Positions 39,189-47,862 of a stretch of DNA of 64,000 nucleotides are shown here, in pieces. The stretch is from positions 1 through 64,000 of the forward strand of contig RQOG01000161.1 of the NCBI GenBank assembly GCA_003854985.1. The letters run 5' to 3'. The stretch's first letter is position 1. The number at the start of each line of letters is the position of its first letter. This stretch comes from Calditrichota bacterium. Lineage in GTDB: Bacteria > Calditrichota > Calditrichia > Calditrichales > Calditrichaceae. A program made the position numbers and the translations under genes. The notes below the pieces were generated by a model. It was not told the DNA's origin and did not search any database. It saw only the letters and a list, made by a program, of their open reading frames with translations.

Positions 39189-39219
39189 AGAATAGGAACA
39201 GATATAGAGGATCAGGTTT

Positions 39220-39609
39220 TTACATTCCCAAGTTCTTTTTAACCACTTCGATCAGGTAATCGGGGTCAACAGGCTTTTCAATAAACTCATTAACCGGAAT
39301 AAAATCCTCATCTTTATCTTTGTCAAATTCGAATCCGGTTTCCTGTCCCACTGCGGTGAGCATGATGATTGGAATGTCTTCTGTTTCAGGATCATTCCGA
39401 AGTGTATAGGACACATGAAATCCTTCATCCATCGATCCCATCATGACGTCCAGTAAAATCAAATCCGGTTTTTCACTTTGTACTTTTTCTAATCCTTTTT
39501 TCCCATCCTGCGCGTCGATTACATTAAAACCGGCGCCTTCCAAAGTCATTCTCATAGCTTCAACAAGATCGATATCATCATCAATGATTAAGATTTTTTT
39601 GTTCGGCAT
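39220..39609 (-). CDS. Receiver-only response regulator
   Basis: A 129-residue CheY-like protein with no output domain. The acidic pocket is IDDDID near residue 10, the phosphorylated Asp is in LLDVMMG (about 54), the conserved Thr is in MLTAVG and Lys is in FIEKP. It begins inside the last codons of the hydrogenase protease gene (29-base overlap), with AGGAGG about ten bases before its ATG, so the two are co-expressed. It may signal through another protein. No kinase gene is beside it. Confidence 0.88.
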   Translation of the reverse strand: MPNKKILIIDDDIDLVEAMRMTLEGAGFNVIDAQDGKKGLEKVQSEKPDLILLDVMMGSMDEGFHVSYTLRNDPETEDIPIIMLTAVGQETGFEFDKDKDEDFIPVNEFIEKPVDPDYLIEVVKKNLGM

Positions 39610-40054
39610 TTGCCTTAGCCTCCTCTAAAACCATTTTAATTATCTCGGGTATCTTCTTCCTGACAATGTCAGAAAGCGGTACATTAAAATTCACTTGTTC
39701 CGGTTCAATTGCAATCAATGAACACGGCGCGACTTTTCCCATCGATTTTGCCAGTCTGTATGCTTCCGCAAAACTCATTCCATGCAACGATAAACTCCTA
39801 TCTACAACATGCAAATTCACCTCATCAATATTTAACTTTTGCACAGAACCTGGCTTTTTACCCATTTTTGCGCAATCAACAATCAGCACCGGTTCTTCAC
39901 CGATCAAGTGTTCGATAATGGAAAAAGCATCGCTGCCAACATTATACAATTTCACAGGCAAATCTAATTCCATTTTTCTCAGACTTTTTATAATTTCAGG
40001 ACCGATACGGTCATCTCCCCTTAATTCGCTGCCCAGCCCGATTATTTTCAACAT
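39581..40054 (-). CDS. Hydrogenase maturation protease (HycI/HyaD/FrxA type)
   Basis: Cuts a short peptide from the C-terminus of the NiFe large subunit after metal insertion. Metal-binding positions are in GSELRGDDRIG, LIVDCAKMG and SLHGMSF, in the order expected for the family. I start it at ATG ending at 40054 (157 residues, GLGSELRGDD at the front), because a longer frame adds an unlike N-terminus overlapping the large subunit. Its likely substrate is the adjacent large subunit. Ribosome-binding site is weak. Confidence 0.88.
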   Translation of the reverse strand: MLKIIGLGSELRGDDRIGPEIIKSLRKMELDLPVKLYNVGSDAFSIIEHLIGEEPVLIVDCAKMGKKPGSVQKLNIDEVNLHVVDRSLSLHGMSFAEAYRLAKSMGKVAPCSLIAIEPEQVNFNVPLSDIVRKKIPEIIKMVLEEAKANAEQKNLNH

Positions 40055-40065
40055 TATTTTAAATT

Positions 40066-41373
40066 CTATTCTACAAATTCCACATCTAACATATGAACCG
40101 AACATGATATACAGGGATCATAGGCCCGAACCAGCATTTCAAGTTTCTTTGTAATATCTTCCTTGCTTTCTTTGATAATTTCCGGGACTAATTTTTTCAT
40201 ATCGTCATCTATATTCTGCAGATTCTGACCCGTAGGAATAACACAATTAGCCGCTTCTATCATTCCCTGTCGGTTATAAGTATAATCATGGAATAAAATT
40301 CCCCGCGGCACTTCGGTGGTAGCAATTCCTCTTCCGTATCTTGTAGCTTCCTGATTTGGATTTTCCTGTTTAATTCCAGCCGAAAGAATAGCGTCAATCT
40401 GAGCAACCGTATCCTCTATACAATAAACAACTTCAACCATTTGAGCAACCGATATCATGTACGGATTATGGCATGGCGCTTTTAATCCGAGCTTTTCAGC
40501 CGTCTTTTTAGCGTTATCGGTTAACAATTTATGACTATTATTGAATCTGGCCATCGCCCCTACCTGATAGGAACTGCGGTTGAATTTTGCATGTTTACTG
40601 GTCGAATGGGGAACTACAAATTCGTTGGTGATTTCCAAATATTTCTCAACAGGCAACAAACCAACATCGGATGAACACACATCGCCTTCATACAGTCCGT
40701 ATTCTTTATCGGAATATACACTGATATATTCGGTTTCCCGTATAAAATTAGGAATATTTCCGGCAACAGAAGCTAAAACATCAACAGCATACTGGGCATC
40801 CTTTAAGCCCTGTTTTAACAGCTTTTCTTTAAGATCCATCAATTCTTTTTCAGTTGGCAGCTTTGTAAAACCTCCCGGCACACAACTGATCGGGTGAACA
40901 GCTCTGCCGGATACCAGTTCTCCAATTTCATTCGCCAGCCGTTTTAACCGCAAGGCGGCCAAGACCACGTCTTTATGTGTATTGACCAGCGGAAATACCG
41001 AACCGACATTCAACAAATCCGGAGTCGCCAAAAACAAAGCATGCAGAACATTACTTTGAAAAGTAGAGCCGTTAACCAGAATTTTTCTTAATCTTTTCGT
41101 TTGCTCCGATATTTCCAGACCTAAAGCCGCTTCTGTGGCTTTTAGGGAAGTCATCTGATGTCCTAATGAACAGATACCACATATTCTTGATGTAATAATA
41201 GCCGCCTCTATAAAATTTCTGCCCTTCAACATAGCCTCGAAAAATCTGGGTGGTTCAACAATATCCAGCTGAGCTTTCAATAGCTTACCGCTTTTCATAT
41301 CAACCACAATGTTCCCGTGTCCTTCAACCCGGGTGACATGATGAACATTAATTTGAAGATCTTTTCCCATCAT
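40066..41373 (-). CDS. hydA: NiFe hydrogenase group 3b alpha (large) subunit
   Basis: The catalytic subunit of a soluble bidirectional NAD(P)-linked hydrogenase. The Ni-Fe site is held by RICGICSLGH near the N-terminus and DPCISCSVH near the C-terminus; all four Cys are present and none is selenocysteine. The tail MLDVEFVE after that last His is the peptide expected to be removed by the neighbouring protease. The start is the ATG at 41373 overlapping the small-subunit stop as ATGA, or the ATG three bases later. Usual operon order hydBGDA is kept. Confidence 0.93.
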   Translation of the reverse strand: MMGKDLQINVHHVTRVEGHGNIVVDMKSGKLLKAQLDIVEPPRFFEAMLKGRNFIEAAIITSRICGICSLGHQMTSLKATEAALGLEISEQTKRLRKILVNGSTFQSNVLHALFLATPDLLNVGSVFPLVNTHKDVVLAALRLKRLANEIGELVSGRAVHPISCVPGGFTKLPTEKELMDLKEKLLKQGLKDAQYAVDVLASVAGNIPNFIRETEYISVYSDKEYGLYEGDVCSSDVGLLPVEKYLEITNEFVVPHSTSKHAKFNRSSYQVGAMARFNNSHKLLTDNAKKTAEKLGLKAPCHNPYMISVAQMVEVVYCIEDTVAQIDAILSAGIKQENPNQEATRYGRGIATTEVPRGILFHDYTYNRQGMIEAANCVIPTGQNLQNIDDDMKKLVPEIIKESKEDITKKLEMLVRAYDPCISCSVHMLDVEFVE

Positions 41374-42125
41374 CTCCCCCACTCAATTTTTTTATCTAAT
41401 TCATTGGCACTAAACATTTTCATGCGTTTAAGCGCTTCATTAACGGAAAATCCGTGTTTTTTTAACATTTCCACTGCGCCGTTTTTATTGATATTGGATA
41501 CCGGACCGCGGCAGCCTATACAATATTGACCATTGGTAGGACAAATCGCTCCGCAACCGCCCCTGGTTATTGGTCCCAGACAAAACATACCTTTATCCAG
41601 TACGCATTCATTTTCCCTTAATTTACATTCCACACATACAGAATGATCAATTACTTCCGGTTTTCTTCCAAGCACTAAAGATTTAAATACATGCAGATAT
41701 TCCGGAGCGCTCATCGGACAGCCGCGCACTTCATAATCCACTTTTACGATAGCACTCACCGGTTGTGCGGGAATTGACGGAAATAAATATTTATCTTTAC
41801 CATATACCGTTTCCTGAACTTCATCCATCGGATGTAAATTCTTTATGGCATTAATTCCGCCGCTGACAGCACATTGGCCAAGCGCAACAAGGATTTTAGA
41901 CCTGCGCCGGATATCATGAATTCGTTCCACACAGGAAGGCGAACTGATGCTGCCCTCAATAAAGGCAATATCATATTCTTCCGCTTTATCATCCATAGCT
42001 TCCCTAAATTCAACAATATCAACCAATTCCAAAAGATCGAGAAGCTCATTTTCAAAATTTAATTTATTTAACTGGCATCCTTCACATCCGGTAAAATCAA
42101 AAAACGCCACTTTTGGTTTACTCAT
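41370..42125 (-). CDS. hydD: NiFe hydrogenase group 3b delta (small) subunit
   Basis: The electron-transfer subunit next to the active site. It has the proximal-cluster motif FTGCEGCQLN at the N-terminus, GSISSPSC, ALGQCAVSGG and, in the C-terminal half, GCPMSAPEY and several further Cys motifs for additional [4Fe-4S] clusters. At 251 residues it matches the sulfhydrogenase delta type. Overlaps the gamma-subunit gene by four bases (ATGA) and hydA in the same way, so the three are coupled. Confidence 0.92.
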   Translation of the reverse strand: MSKPKVAFFDFTGCEGCQLNKLNFENELLDLLELVDIVEFREAMDDKAEEYDIAFIEGSISSPSCVERIHDIRRRSKILVALGQCAVSGGINAIKNLHPMDEVQETVYGKDKYLFPSIPAQPVSAIVKVDYEVRGCPMSAPEYLHVFKSLVLGRKPEVIDHSVCVECKLRENECVLDKGMFCLGPITRGGCGAICPTNGQYCIGCRGPVSNINKNGAVEMLKKHGFSVNEALKRMKMFSANELDKKIEWGR

Positions 42126-42961
42126 ATCGCTTCCTCCAGCTCTTTACAGCGCGGATAGTGATAAACAGGGCCTTCCTGACAAACATAAGAACCATTAATC
42201 TGGCAGTGACCGCATTTACCGACGCCGCATTTCATTCTTCTTTCCAGGGAAAGATAAATATTCTCATCCGGAATGCGTTTTCCTTTTAGAGACATAATGA
42301 CAAATTTATACATGATCGGCGGACCTACTACAGATACAATCGTGTTTTCAACATCTAATTCCAGCGGTGGAATAAGAGTAGTAATAACACCTACATTACC
42401 TTTCCATTTATCATCCGGGCGATCGACAGTGATATAGAATTCGATATCGCTTCTCTTCTTCCATTCCTCTATTTCTTTAGGAAAAAGGATTTCAGCCGGA
42501 TTTTTCGTTCCGTATAAAATAATGATACGTTTAAAATCATTTCGTTTATCAATGGTGTAATCAATCAGGGATTTTAACGGAGCCAGTCCTATCCCTCCGG
42601 CGACATAAAGGATATCTTTACCCTTAAATTTTTCGATATCAAACCCATTTCCAAACGGACCTCTTATTCCTAAGGCATTCCCGGCCTTTAACTCATGCAT
42701 TTTATCGGTTAATCTTCCTGTTTTTCGCACGGTTAATTCAAAAGTTGGCGTGCGCGTGGGAGAAGAACAGATGGAAATCGGCGCTTCTCCAAAACCAAAT
42801 ATTGAAACCTCTACAAATTGTCCCGGTTTGTGGTTTAGCATGGCACTTTTTGGCAGGGCAATTTCAAATCTTTTTTCAGTTGCTGTTAAACTTTCAACTT
42901 TCAAAATTTCTGAAATAACTGGATTATAGAGGTTTTTCTTTTCAACATTTAAAGTTTCCAT
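42122..42961 (-). CDS. hydG: Hydrogenase group 3b gamma subunit (FAD/NAD(P) oxidoreductase)
   Basis: Moves electrons between the clusters and NAD(P)H, like the sulfite-reductase AsrB and sulfhydrogenase gamma subunits. A ferredoxin-NADP reductase fold with FAD-binding (EAPISICSSP, GIRGPFGNGF), NAD-binding (YVAGGIGLAPLKS) and a C-terminal [2Fe-2S] Cys motif (MKCGVGKCGHC). The start is the second ATG (ending at 42961), seven bases after GAGG, instead of the one two codons earlier. This is not the FeFe hydrogenase HydG; the name follows the Pyrococcus operon. Confidence 0.9.
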   Translation of the reverse strand: METLNVEKKNLYNPVISEILKVESLTATEKRFEIALPKSAMLNHKPGQFVEVSIFGFGEAPISICSSPTRTPTFELTVRKTGRLTDKMHELKAGNALGIRGPFGNGFDIEKFKGKDILYVAGGIGLAPLKSLIDYTIDKRNDFKRIIILYGTKNPAEILFPKEIEEWKKRSDIEFYITVDRPDDKWKGNVGVITTLIPPLELDVENTIVSVVGPPIMYKFVIMSLKGKRIPDENIYLSLERRMKCGVGKCGHCQINGSYVCQEGPVYHYPRCKELEEAI

Positions 42962-42988
42962 TTTCATTCCTCTTCTATCACATCTATA

Positions 42989-44053
42989 TTAATTTTTTTT
43001 CTGCTGAGTTGTATAATCATCAATCAGGCTATTTATTATCTCAACAATACTGATATCCGCAGGACAATATTTTGAACAGCGCCCGCAACCAATACAATGA
43101 AGCTCGCCCGAATGATCGGTTATATACTTAAATTTGCGATATAAACGATGCCGGGTGCGCTGATTTAATTTCTCACGAAAGTTTTCACCACCGGCAACTT
43201 CGGCAAACGTATTGAGCATACATCCATCCCAGAAGCGCGTTCTTTTACCGTCTTTTGCATTTATTTCGATTTCATCACGGACATCAAAACAGTAACAGGT
43301 TGCGCAAAGAAGATTACATGTTCCGCAGCCAACACATCTTTCCGCTACTTTATCCCATACTTTTGATTTATAGACATGATCAAATACCTGTGGTATACGA
43401 TTATAATGAAGCTTTACTTTATTTTGAAACTTTTTTGCCGTAATCTCCGCCTTGCTTTTGACCTCATTGACCTTTCCAAAAGAATCAATCAGTTTTTGCC
43501 CGTTCTCATCAACTACAAAGACCATGTAATCACTTTTATTGGAAATCTTGTCGAAAAACAAACAAAACCCATCGATTTTATCTGCAGGAATGCCTACTGA
43601 CTCCGAAAAATGATAGGAATCCGGTTCATAAGAAATCCCAATAAACATGGATTTTTCACGACGGGTCAAATAGTTTGATTCCGGATTACCTTTTTTAAAA
43701 CTGTAATCCAGTCTTTTGATACCTTCCAGTTCATAGTTGTGGATACCAAAAAATATCTTATCCTTAGCTTCTATTTTTTCTTCCTGGTAGGTATTAGCAT
43801 TCAAATCGAAAGCAAGAAGATCCTCTACCGGAGGAAGAAAAAACTTTTTTAGCGGCTGTATTGTCCGAGGATAATCCAACACTACATCCTTTGCATCTTT
43901 CACAATTTCATAACTATAAGATGCCTGGCCCTTGTTTTGCGGAGCTATTACTTCTGTTTTCTGCATAAGGAATTCAATAAATTTTAACGTCGAATCCTTA
44001 TCGAATGCATACTGCTTCAGTTTTTTTAGCTTAGAATTCGTTACATCGTTCAT
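42989..44053 (-). CDS. hydB: Hydrogenase group 3b beta subunit (4Fe-4S, AsrA-like)
   Basis: An iron-sulfur electron-transfer subunit of 354 residues. The C-terminal third has two ferredoxin-like cluster motifs, CVGCGTCNLLCATCYC and CIGCGRCSKYCPADI, with an unrelated N-terminal domain that resembles AsrA. First gene of the operon, 27 bases before hydG. Its GAGGG lies nine bases before the ATG. Upstream (44054-44558) there is no gene but a structured region that may contain its promoter. Confidence 0.88.
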   Translation of the reverse strand: MNDVTNSKLKKLKQYAFDKDSTLKFIEFLMQKTEVIAPQNKGQASYSYEIVKDAKDVVLDYPRTIQPLKKFFLPPVEDLLAFDLNANTYQEEKIEAKDKIFFGIHNYELEGIKRLDYSFKKGNPESNYLTRREKSMFIGISYEPDSYHFSESVGIPADKIDGFCLFFDKISNKSDYMVFVVDENGQKLIDSFGKVNEVKSKAEITAKKFQNKVKLHYNRIPQVFDHVYKSKVWDKVAERCVGCGTCNLLCATCYCFDVRDEIEINAKDGKRTRFWDGCMLNTFAEVAGGENFREKLNQRTRHRLYRKFKYITDHSGELHCIGCGRCSKYCPADISIVEIINSLIDDYTTQQKKN

Positions 44054-44247
44054 GCTGATAAGCCCTCAATGAGTTTATTATTGCTAATTATTTCACAAAA
44101 TTCATGCCAACTATATTATATCCTAACTATCATTTTTAAAAGATTGATTTTAAGATTTGTAAATAAAAAAGACAAATTTATTTTTTAGCTTGCTTTATTC
44201 ATAAATATTTCACGCAAAAGCGCTGTTATAATCCGTGTCTTGCGGCA

Positions 44248-44392
44248 CAAAACCTGAAGAAACAATTAGTTAAATCTAATAAATCATATCAACAATGTTA
44301 AATATCAAAAATTCGAGAAAACACCTCCTTCTCAGAAAAATCAACTTTAGCGTCTTTGCATCAGAGAAGGTAATTTTCGTTCACAGGTTTTG
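44248..44392. repeat. Nested inverted-repeat fold-back
   Basis: Three arms face each other in order: CAAAACCTG (44248-44256) with CAGGTTTTG (44384-44392), a perfect 9-bp outer arm; GAAAA (44317-44321) with TTTTC (44374-44378); and CCTTCTC-A-GA (44327-44336) with TC-A-GAGAAGG (44361-44370). The whole could fold as one stem with internal loops. There is no open frame in it. Confidence 0.45.
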
Positions 44393-44485
44393 AGCAAATG
44401 AATTTTTCAGGATAGAGTTTTTCCTGTTTCTTATAATAAAACTTACTTATTTCTTATTCTTTGGAAAGAGATGCTTTTTTATAAA

Positions 44486-44542
44486 AATACAAAGACAAGA
44501 ATATCAATTTAAATATACTTGAAGCTTTCCTGTCTTTGTATT
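44486..44542 (-). terminator. Long inverted repeat behind the duplicated-domain lipoprotein gene
   Basis: AATACAAAGACA and TGTCTTTGTATT pair perfectly over 12 bases with a 33-base loop, 17 bases beyond the stop codon. On the minus strand it runs into TTTTTAT, so it could terminate that gene, but the loop is long for a terminator. Confidence 0.4.
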
Positions 44543-44558
44543 CTTTTACAAGTGATAT

Positions 44559-45212
44559 TTATTTTTCTTTTACGATAATAAAATTATCAATCTTTTCCAT
44601 CGCACCGTTGGCAAGACCGGTTTCAATCATATTACTGTAAACTTCCTGGACTACTTCCATTGAAAGTGTTCCTTTCAATACTTTATTCAGGGTGCCATCC
44701 GCATTTTGATCAAGAAAAATCGATATTTCCTGATTGATTTGTTTATTCTTATCAAGTACTTTCAGCTCATTAAACCTTTGATTGAAACCGGATTGATAGG
44801 ATTCAATTTTATAAGTGTACTTTTCATCTTCATAACTATAAGATCCATTTTCAGGTATTCTGATTATCAACTTGTTATCTTTTAGTGCCATTTCCAGGCC
44901 ATGAGCATATATCTTTTGCACAGCTTCAAACTCAAGTTTTCCACGTACGATTTCATCAATGGTCTGATCCATATTGTGATCAATGGCTAAAAGGTCCTTG
45001 CTCATTAACCTGTTTTGGCATTCATCTTTGGTGTCTGAAATGATACACTGGATTCTGTAATCTGAGCCTTCATAATTAAAACTGTATTGGGCAGATTTTA
45101 CCGCAGTTTTGCTCGCAGCACAACCATAAAAAAAACAAAAGCCCAGGCACATTAACAGACCGGGAATTAAATATTTTTTTTCCACAAGAAAAATCCGCAA
45201 AAGAGTTTTCAT
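44559..45212 (-). CDS. Lipoprotein with duplicated pseudo-EF-hand domain, unknown function
   Basis: A 217-residue exported protein. The hydrophobic signal ends in FFYGC, so Cys31 is a likely lipid-attachment site. The rest is two copies of one unit of about 75 residues (about 42-114 and 124-205). Each copy has a Tyr-rich start (SFNYEGSDYRI, SYEDEKYTYKI), an acidic loop (AIDHNMDQTIDEIVRG at 77-91, FLDQNADGTLNKVLKG at 167-181) and a helix (FEAVQKIYAHGLE, MEVVQEVYSNMIE). The acidic loops resemble Ca2+-binding DxNxDG loops. I recognise no named family. AGGAGG precedes the ATG. Confidence 0.72.
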   Translation of the reverse strand: MKTLLRIFLVEKKYLIPGLLMCLGFCFFYGCAASKTAVKSAQYSFNYEGSDYRIQCIISDTKDECQNRLMSKDLLAIDHNMDQTIDEIVRGKLEFEAVQKIYAHGLEMALKDNKLIIRIPENGSYSYEDEKYTYKIESYQSGFNQRFNELKVLDKNKQINQEISIFLDQNADGTLNKVLKGTLSMEVVQEVYSNMIETGLANGAMEKIDNFIIVKEK

Positions 45213-45238
45213 TGTGAACCTCCTGTAAAAGTTAGGTA

Positions 45239-45244
45239 ATTATA
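45239..45244 (-). promoter_or_regulatory. Candidate -10 of the lipoprotein gene
   Basis: TATAAT on the minus strand, about 27 bases before the start codon. The matching -35 position (45262-45267) is a poor match, so the promoter may need an activator bound at the repeats at 45271-45300. Confidence 0.4.
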
Positions 45245-45270
45245 ATATAGATACATCAGTATTCTATTTT

Positions 45271-45300
45271 TGTTACATTTTTTGTAGCATTTCAGTTACA
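45271..45300. promoter_or_regulatory. Iterated repeat upstream of the lipoprotein gene
   Basis: Three similar units on the plus strand, TGTTACA (45271), TGTAGCA (45283) and AGTTACA (45294), recur every 11-12 bases, about one helical turn, just upstream of the -35 position. This is the usual pattern for a multimeric activator or response-regulator site. No regulator is assigned. Confidence 0.4.
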
Positions 45301-45549
45301 CTTTAACTTAAAAACTGCAATTTAAATATCAACATCTTTAAAATCATAAATACAGACGGCTGTTATTTTATAGATTATAACCTATTTATAATTCCAAATA
45401 TTCTTAATTCTCTTATAATGCATTGGTCGTTTTGATAATATAATTGAATAATATGAAAAAATAAATCAAAATCATTTATTCTTTCATTTTAAAACTTGAA
45501 AGATATACACAAAGAGACGTTAAGACTTTTTTGAAGAATAATTGCTCTT

Positions 45550-47718
45550 TTACAGGTTCTTTAATAAAAAATCCGTCATTAAAGTATATAGATGTTCATA
45601 TACATAGCCTTTTCCAAACAGGCTATGGTTTCTTTCCGGGTAGATCATCATTTCAAATTGCTGATTGTTCAGGATCAATTGGTCAATAAATTGCATTGAG
45701 TTCTGCAGGTGCACATTATCATCTGAAGCGCCATGAATAAGTAAAACTTTTCCTGTTAATCTACAAACATAATTTAATGCTGAACTGGAATCATAACCAG
45801 CCGAATTCGCTTGGGGCAATCCCATATACCGTTCAGTCCATATAGAGTCATACAACCGGTAATCGCTCACAGGCGCCACTGCTATTCCTGCCTTAAAATA
45901 CTGAGCAGTTTTTGACATGGCCAGCAGCGTCAGATATCCACCGCCACTCCAACCCCATATTCCAATTCGATTTCCATCCACATAAGGCAGACTTCGAAGA
46001 TATTTAACGCCTTCCACATGATCCCGAATCATATATTTACCAATATCACCATAAGCCAGATTTTTAAAGGCTTTTCCTCGTCCCCCGGTACCTCTTTGAT
46101 CAAGGGTGAATATAATATATCCTTTTTGTGTTAAAAGGGTATTCCATAATTTACTACTCGTTCTACCCCATCTGTTTCTAACCAATTGAGAAGCCGGTCC
46201 GCTATAGCCGTATATTAAAACAGGATATTTTTTATGCGGATCAAAATCAACCGGTCTGGTGATCATGGCATTTATATCAATGCCGTCCGAAGTTTTAAAC
46301 GTAACAAGTTCCGGACTAGCTATATTCAGATGGACAATCTGATCGGGATTATTTTCTACCAATGAACGTATTTTTTTCCCATTGGATTTGCATAACACTT
46401 TTTGATCCGGAATAGTAAAACTGGAAAAATTATGCATATAGAAATTAAAGTCCGGTGAAAAATCAGCCGAGTGGGTTCCTTCATCTTCAGATAACTGACG
46501 CAGGTTTCTGCCTGTCAGTTCCACACTAAAAAGATGAGATTCCGATACCGCCCCTTTATTGGCAGTAAAGAATACCTGTCCGCTTTTTTCATTTACGCCA
46601 TAAACCTGGCTGACTTCCCATTCGCCTTTCGTTAATTGCCTGACCAGTTTACCATTCAGATCATATAAATAAATATGACGATATCCGTCTCTTTCCGAAG
46701 TCCAGATAAACTGATTATTTTTGATAAAAAAAAGATTATCTTCAATATCAATCCAACAGGGATCGGTTTCGGTTAATACTATTTTAGATTTACCGGTTGA
46801 TACATCAACCATCATCAGATCCAGTTGATTCTGCAGACGATTCAAACGCTGAACCATTAAAATATCAGGATCATTGGTCCAGTTTATGCGCGGAATATAA
46901 ATATCCTCATCATCGCCAATATCCGCCCATATGGTTTTACCATTATCAAGATGATAGATTCCTATTTGAACCAGCGAATTCTTTTCGCCAGCCTTTGGGT
47001 AATGAATAGTCCGCACCTTTCCGTATAAAGAGTCATACTCCATCCAGCTGAATTGCGGTACCTGAGTCTGATCCAGCCGCCAGAATGCGATTTTTTTTCC
47101 ATCGGGCGACCAGCGCCAACCGTCATCCTGTCCAAATTCTTCTTCATACACCCAGTCAAACTGACCGTTGATAATGTCGTCATTTCCGTCGTATGTGATT
47201 TGTTTGGTAGTATTATGATCCAAATTTACAAGATAAATATTATTCTCATATGCATAAGCCGCATGACTTTCATCAGGCGTCATTTTTGCATGCCGCACTC
47301 TTTTTTTGTCTTCATGAATCACTTGTAATTTACCATCAGATAATGAATAGAGATAAAAGGCCGCCTCTGAATACCTGCGCCAGATTCTTTTGGAATCTGT
47401 TTTAATTAGCAGGCCTTTTCCGCTTTTAGTAAAAGAATAATCGTCGATTTCTATCGCTTTGTCTTTTCCGGAAGGAATAAGTTTCGCCGGGTCAAGCCAT
47501 AGTGTTTCTTCTCCGGTTTCAATATCATGGGAATAGAAGGATTGTATTCCGGTTTCCGGATTTCTTTTTTGAAAATAGAATTTATCTCCTTTGACATCCC
47601 ATAAAACCATATTTAAAGTTTTAAGGGGCAAAGTATTTGGGCTAAAAACCTGTTCAATGGTTAAATCCTGTGCGGATAATGAAAATGTTAAAAACATAAC
47701 TAAACAAATAATTCGCAT
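45550..47718 (-). CDS. S9 family dipeptidyl peptidase IV-like protease, secreted
   Basis: Removes dipeptides from the N-termini of peptides in the periplasm. A signal peptide (about 1-17) is followed by an eight-bladed beta-propeller (DPPIV_N, about 40-450) and an alpha/beta-hydrolase domain. The triad is Ser in GWSGGG, Asp in HGASDDNVH and His in ERNHSL, all in the last 200 residues. The Glu pair YEEEFG in the propeller that binds the substrate N-terminus is present. Start: ATG ending at 47718 with AGAGGA six bases upstream, not the TTG two codons before. Confidence 0.93.
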   Translation of the reverse strand: MRIICLVMFLTFSLSAQDLTIEQVFSPNTLPLKTLNMVLWDVKGDKFYFQKRNPETGIQSFYSHDIETGEETLWLDPAKLIPSGKDKAIEIDDYSFTKSGKGLLIKTDSKRIWRRYSEAAFYLYSLSDGKLQVIHEDKKRVRHAKMTPDESHAAYAYENNIYLVNLDHNTTKQITYDGNDDIINGQFDWVYEEEFGQDDGWRWSPDGKKIAFWRLDQTQVPQFSWMEYDSLYGKVRTIHYPKAGEKNSLVQIGIYHLDNGKTIWADIGDDEDIYIPRINWTNDPDILMVQRLNRLQNQLDLMMVDVSTGKSKIVLTETDPCWIDIEDNLFFIKNNQFIWTSERDGYRHIYLYDLNGKLVRQLTKGEWEVSQVYGVNEKSGQVFFTANKGAVSESHLFSVELTGRNLRQLSEDEGTHSADFSPDFNFYMHNFSSFTIPDQKVLCKSNGKKIRSLVENNPDQIVHLNIASPELVTFKTSDGIDINAMITRPVDFDPHKKYPVLIYGYSGPASQLVRNRWGRTSSKLWNTLLTQKGYIIFTLDQRGTGGRGKAFKNLAYGDIGKYMIRDHVEGVKYLRSLPYVDGNRIGIWGWSGGGYLTLLAMSKTAQYFKAGIAVAPVSDYRLYDSIWTERYMGLPQANSAGYDSSSALNYVCRLTGKVLLIHGASDDNVHLQNSMQFIDQLILNNQQFEMMIYPERNHSLFGKGYVYEHLYTLMTDFLLKNL

Positions 47719-47862
47719 GATCAATCCTCTTATATCGGTAAAAGAAAACCAACTGGACGCATTTTACCAGCTCCAATTGATATATAATATAAAGAATATA
47801 TCATTCTGGTTAAAAGAATATTTAATAATTAATTCTGATAATACTAATTTTGACGATAACGG

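Larger units (their letters stand above)
38898..39219. other. Intergenic region between sigma gene and hydrogenase-linked regulator
   Basis: 322 bases. It holds the palindrome upstream of the sigma gene and, at the far end, the terminator of the hydrogenase operon. No open frame or RNA gene is seen. Confidence 0.5.
44054..44558. other. Structured intergenic region upstream of the hydrogenase operon
   Basis: 505 bases without a gene. It contains nested inverted repeats at 44248-44392 and another at 44486-44542, described as separate entries. The hydrogenase promoter should be in the part next to 44054; I could not fix a -10/-35 or a clear FNR-type box. Low GC, apart from the repeat stems. Confidence 0.5.
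45213..45549. other. Intergenic region with repeat and promoter but no gene
   Basis: 337 AT-rich bases between the lipoprotein gene and the stop of the dipeptidyl peptidase gene. Besides the repeat and -10 described separately, I see only a small TTTCA/TGAAA inverted repeat and no open frame or RNA gene. Confidence 0.5.

Noticed and set aside
40066-41373. Possible selenocysteine in the hydrogenase large subunit
   Set aside because: Both metal-binding motifs have Cys in all four positions and there is no in-frame TGA.
44297-44334. AAGGAGGTG followed by a TTG-started short frame on the minus strand
   Set aside because: The frame stops after about 10 codons and the distance to the start is too long; more likely the purine-rich arm of the fold-back.
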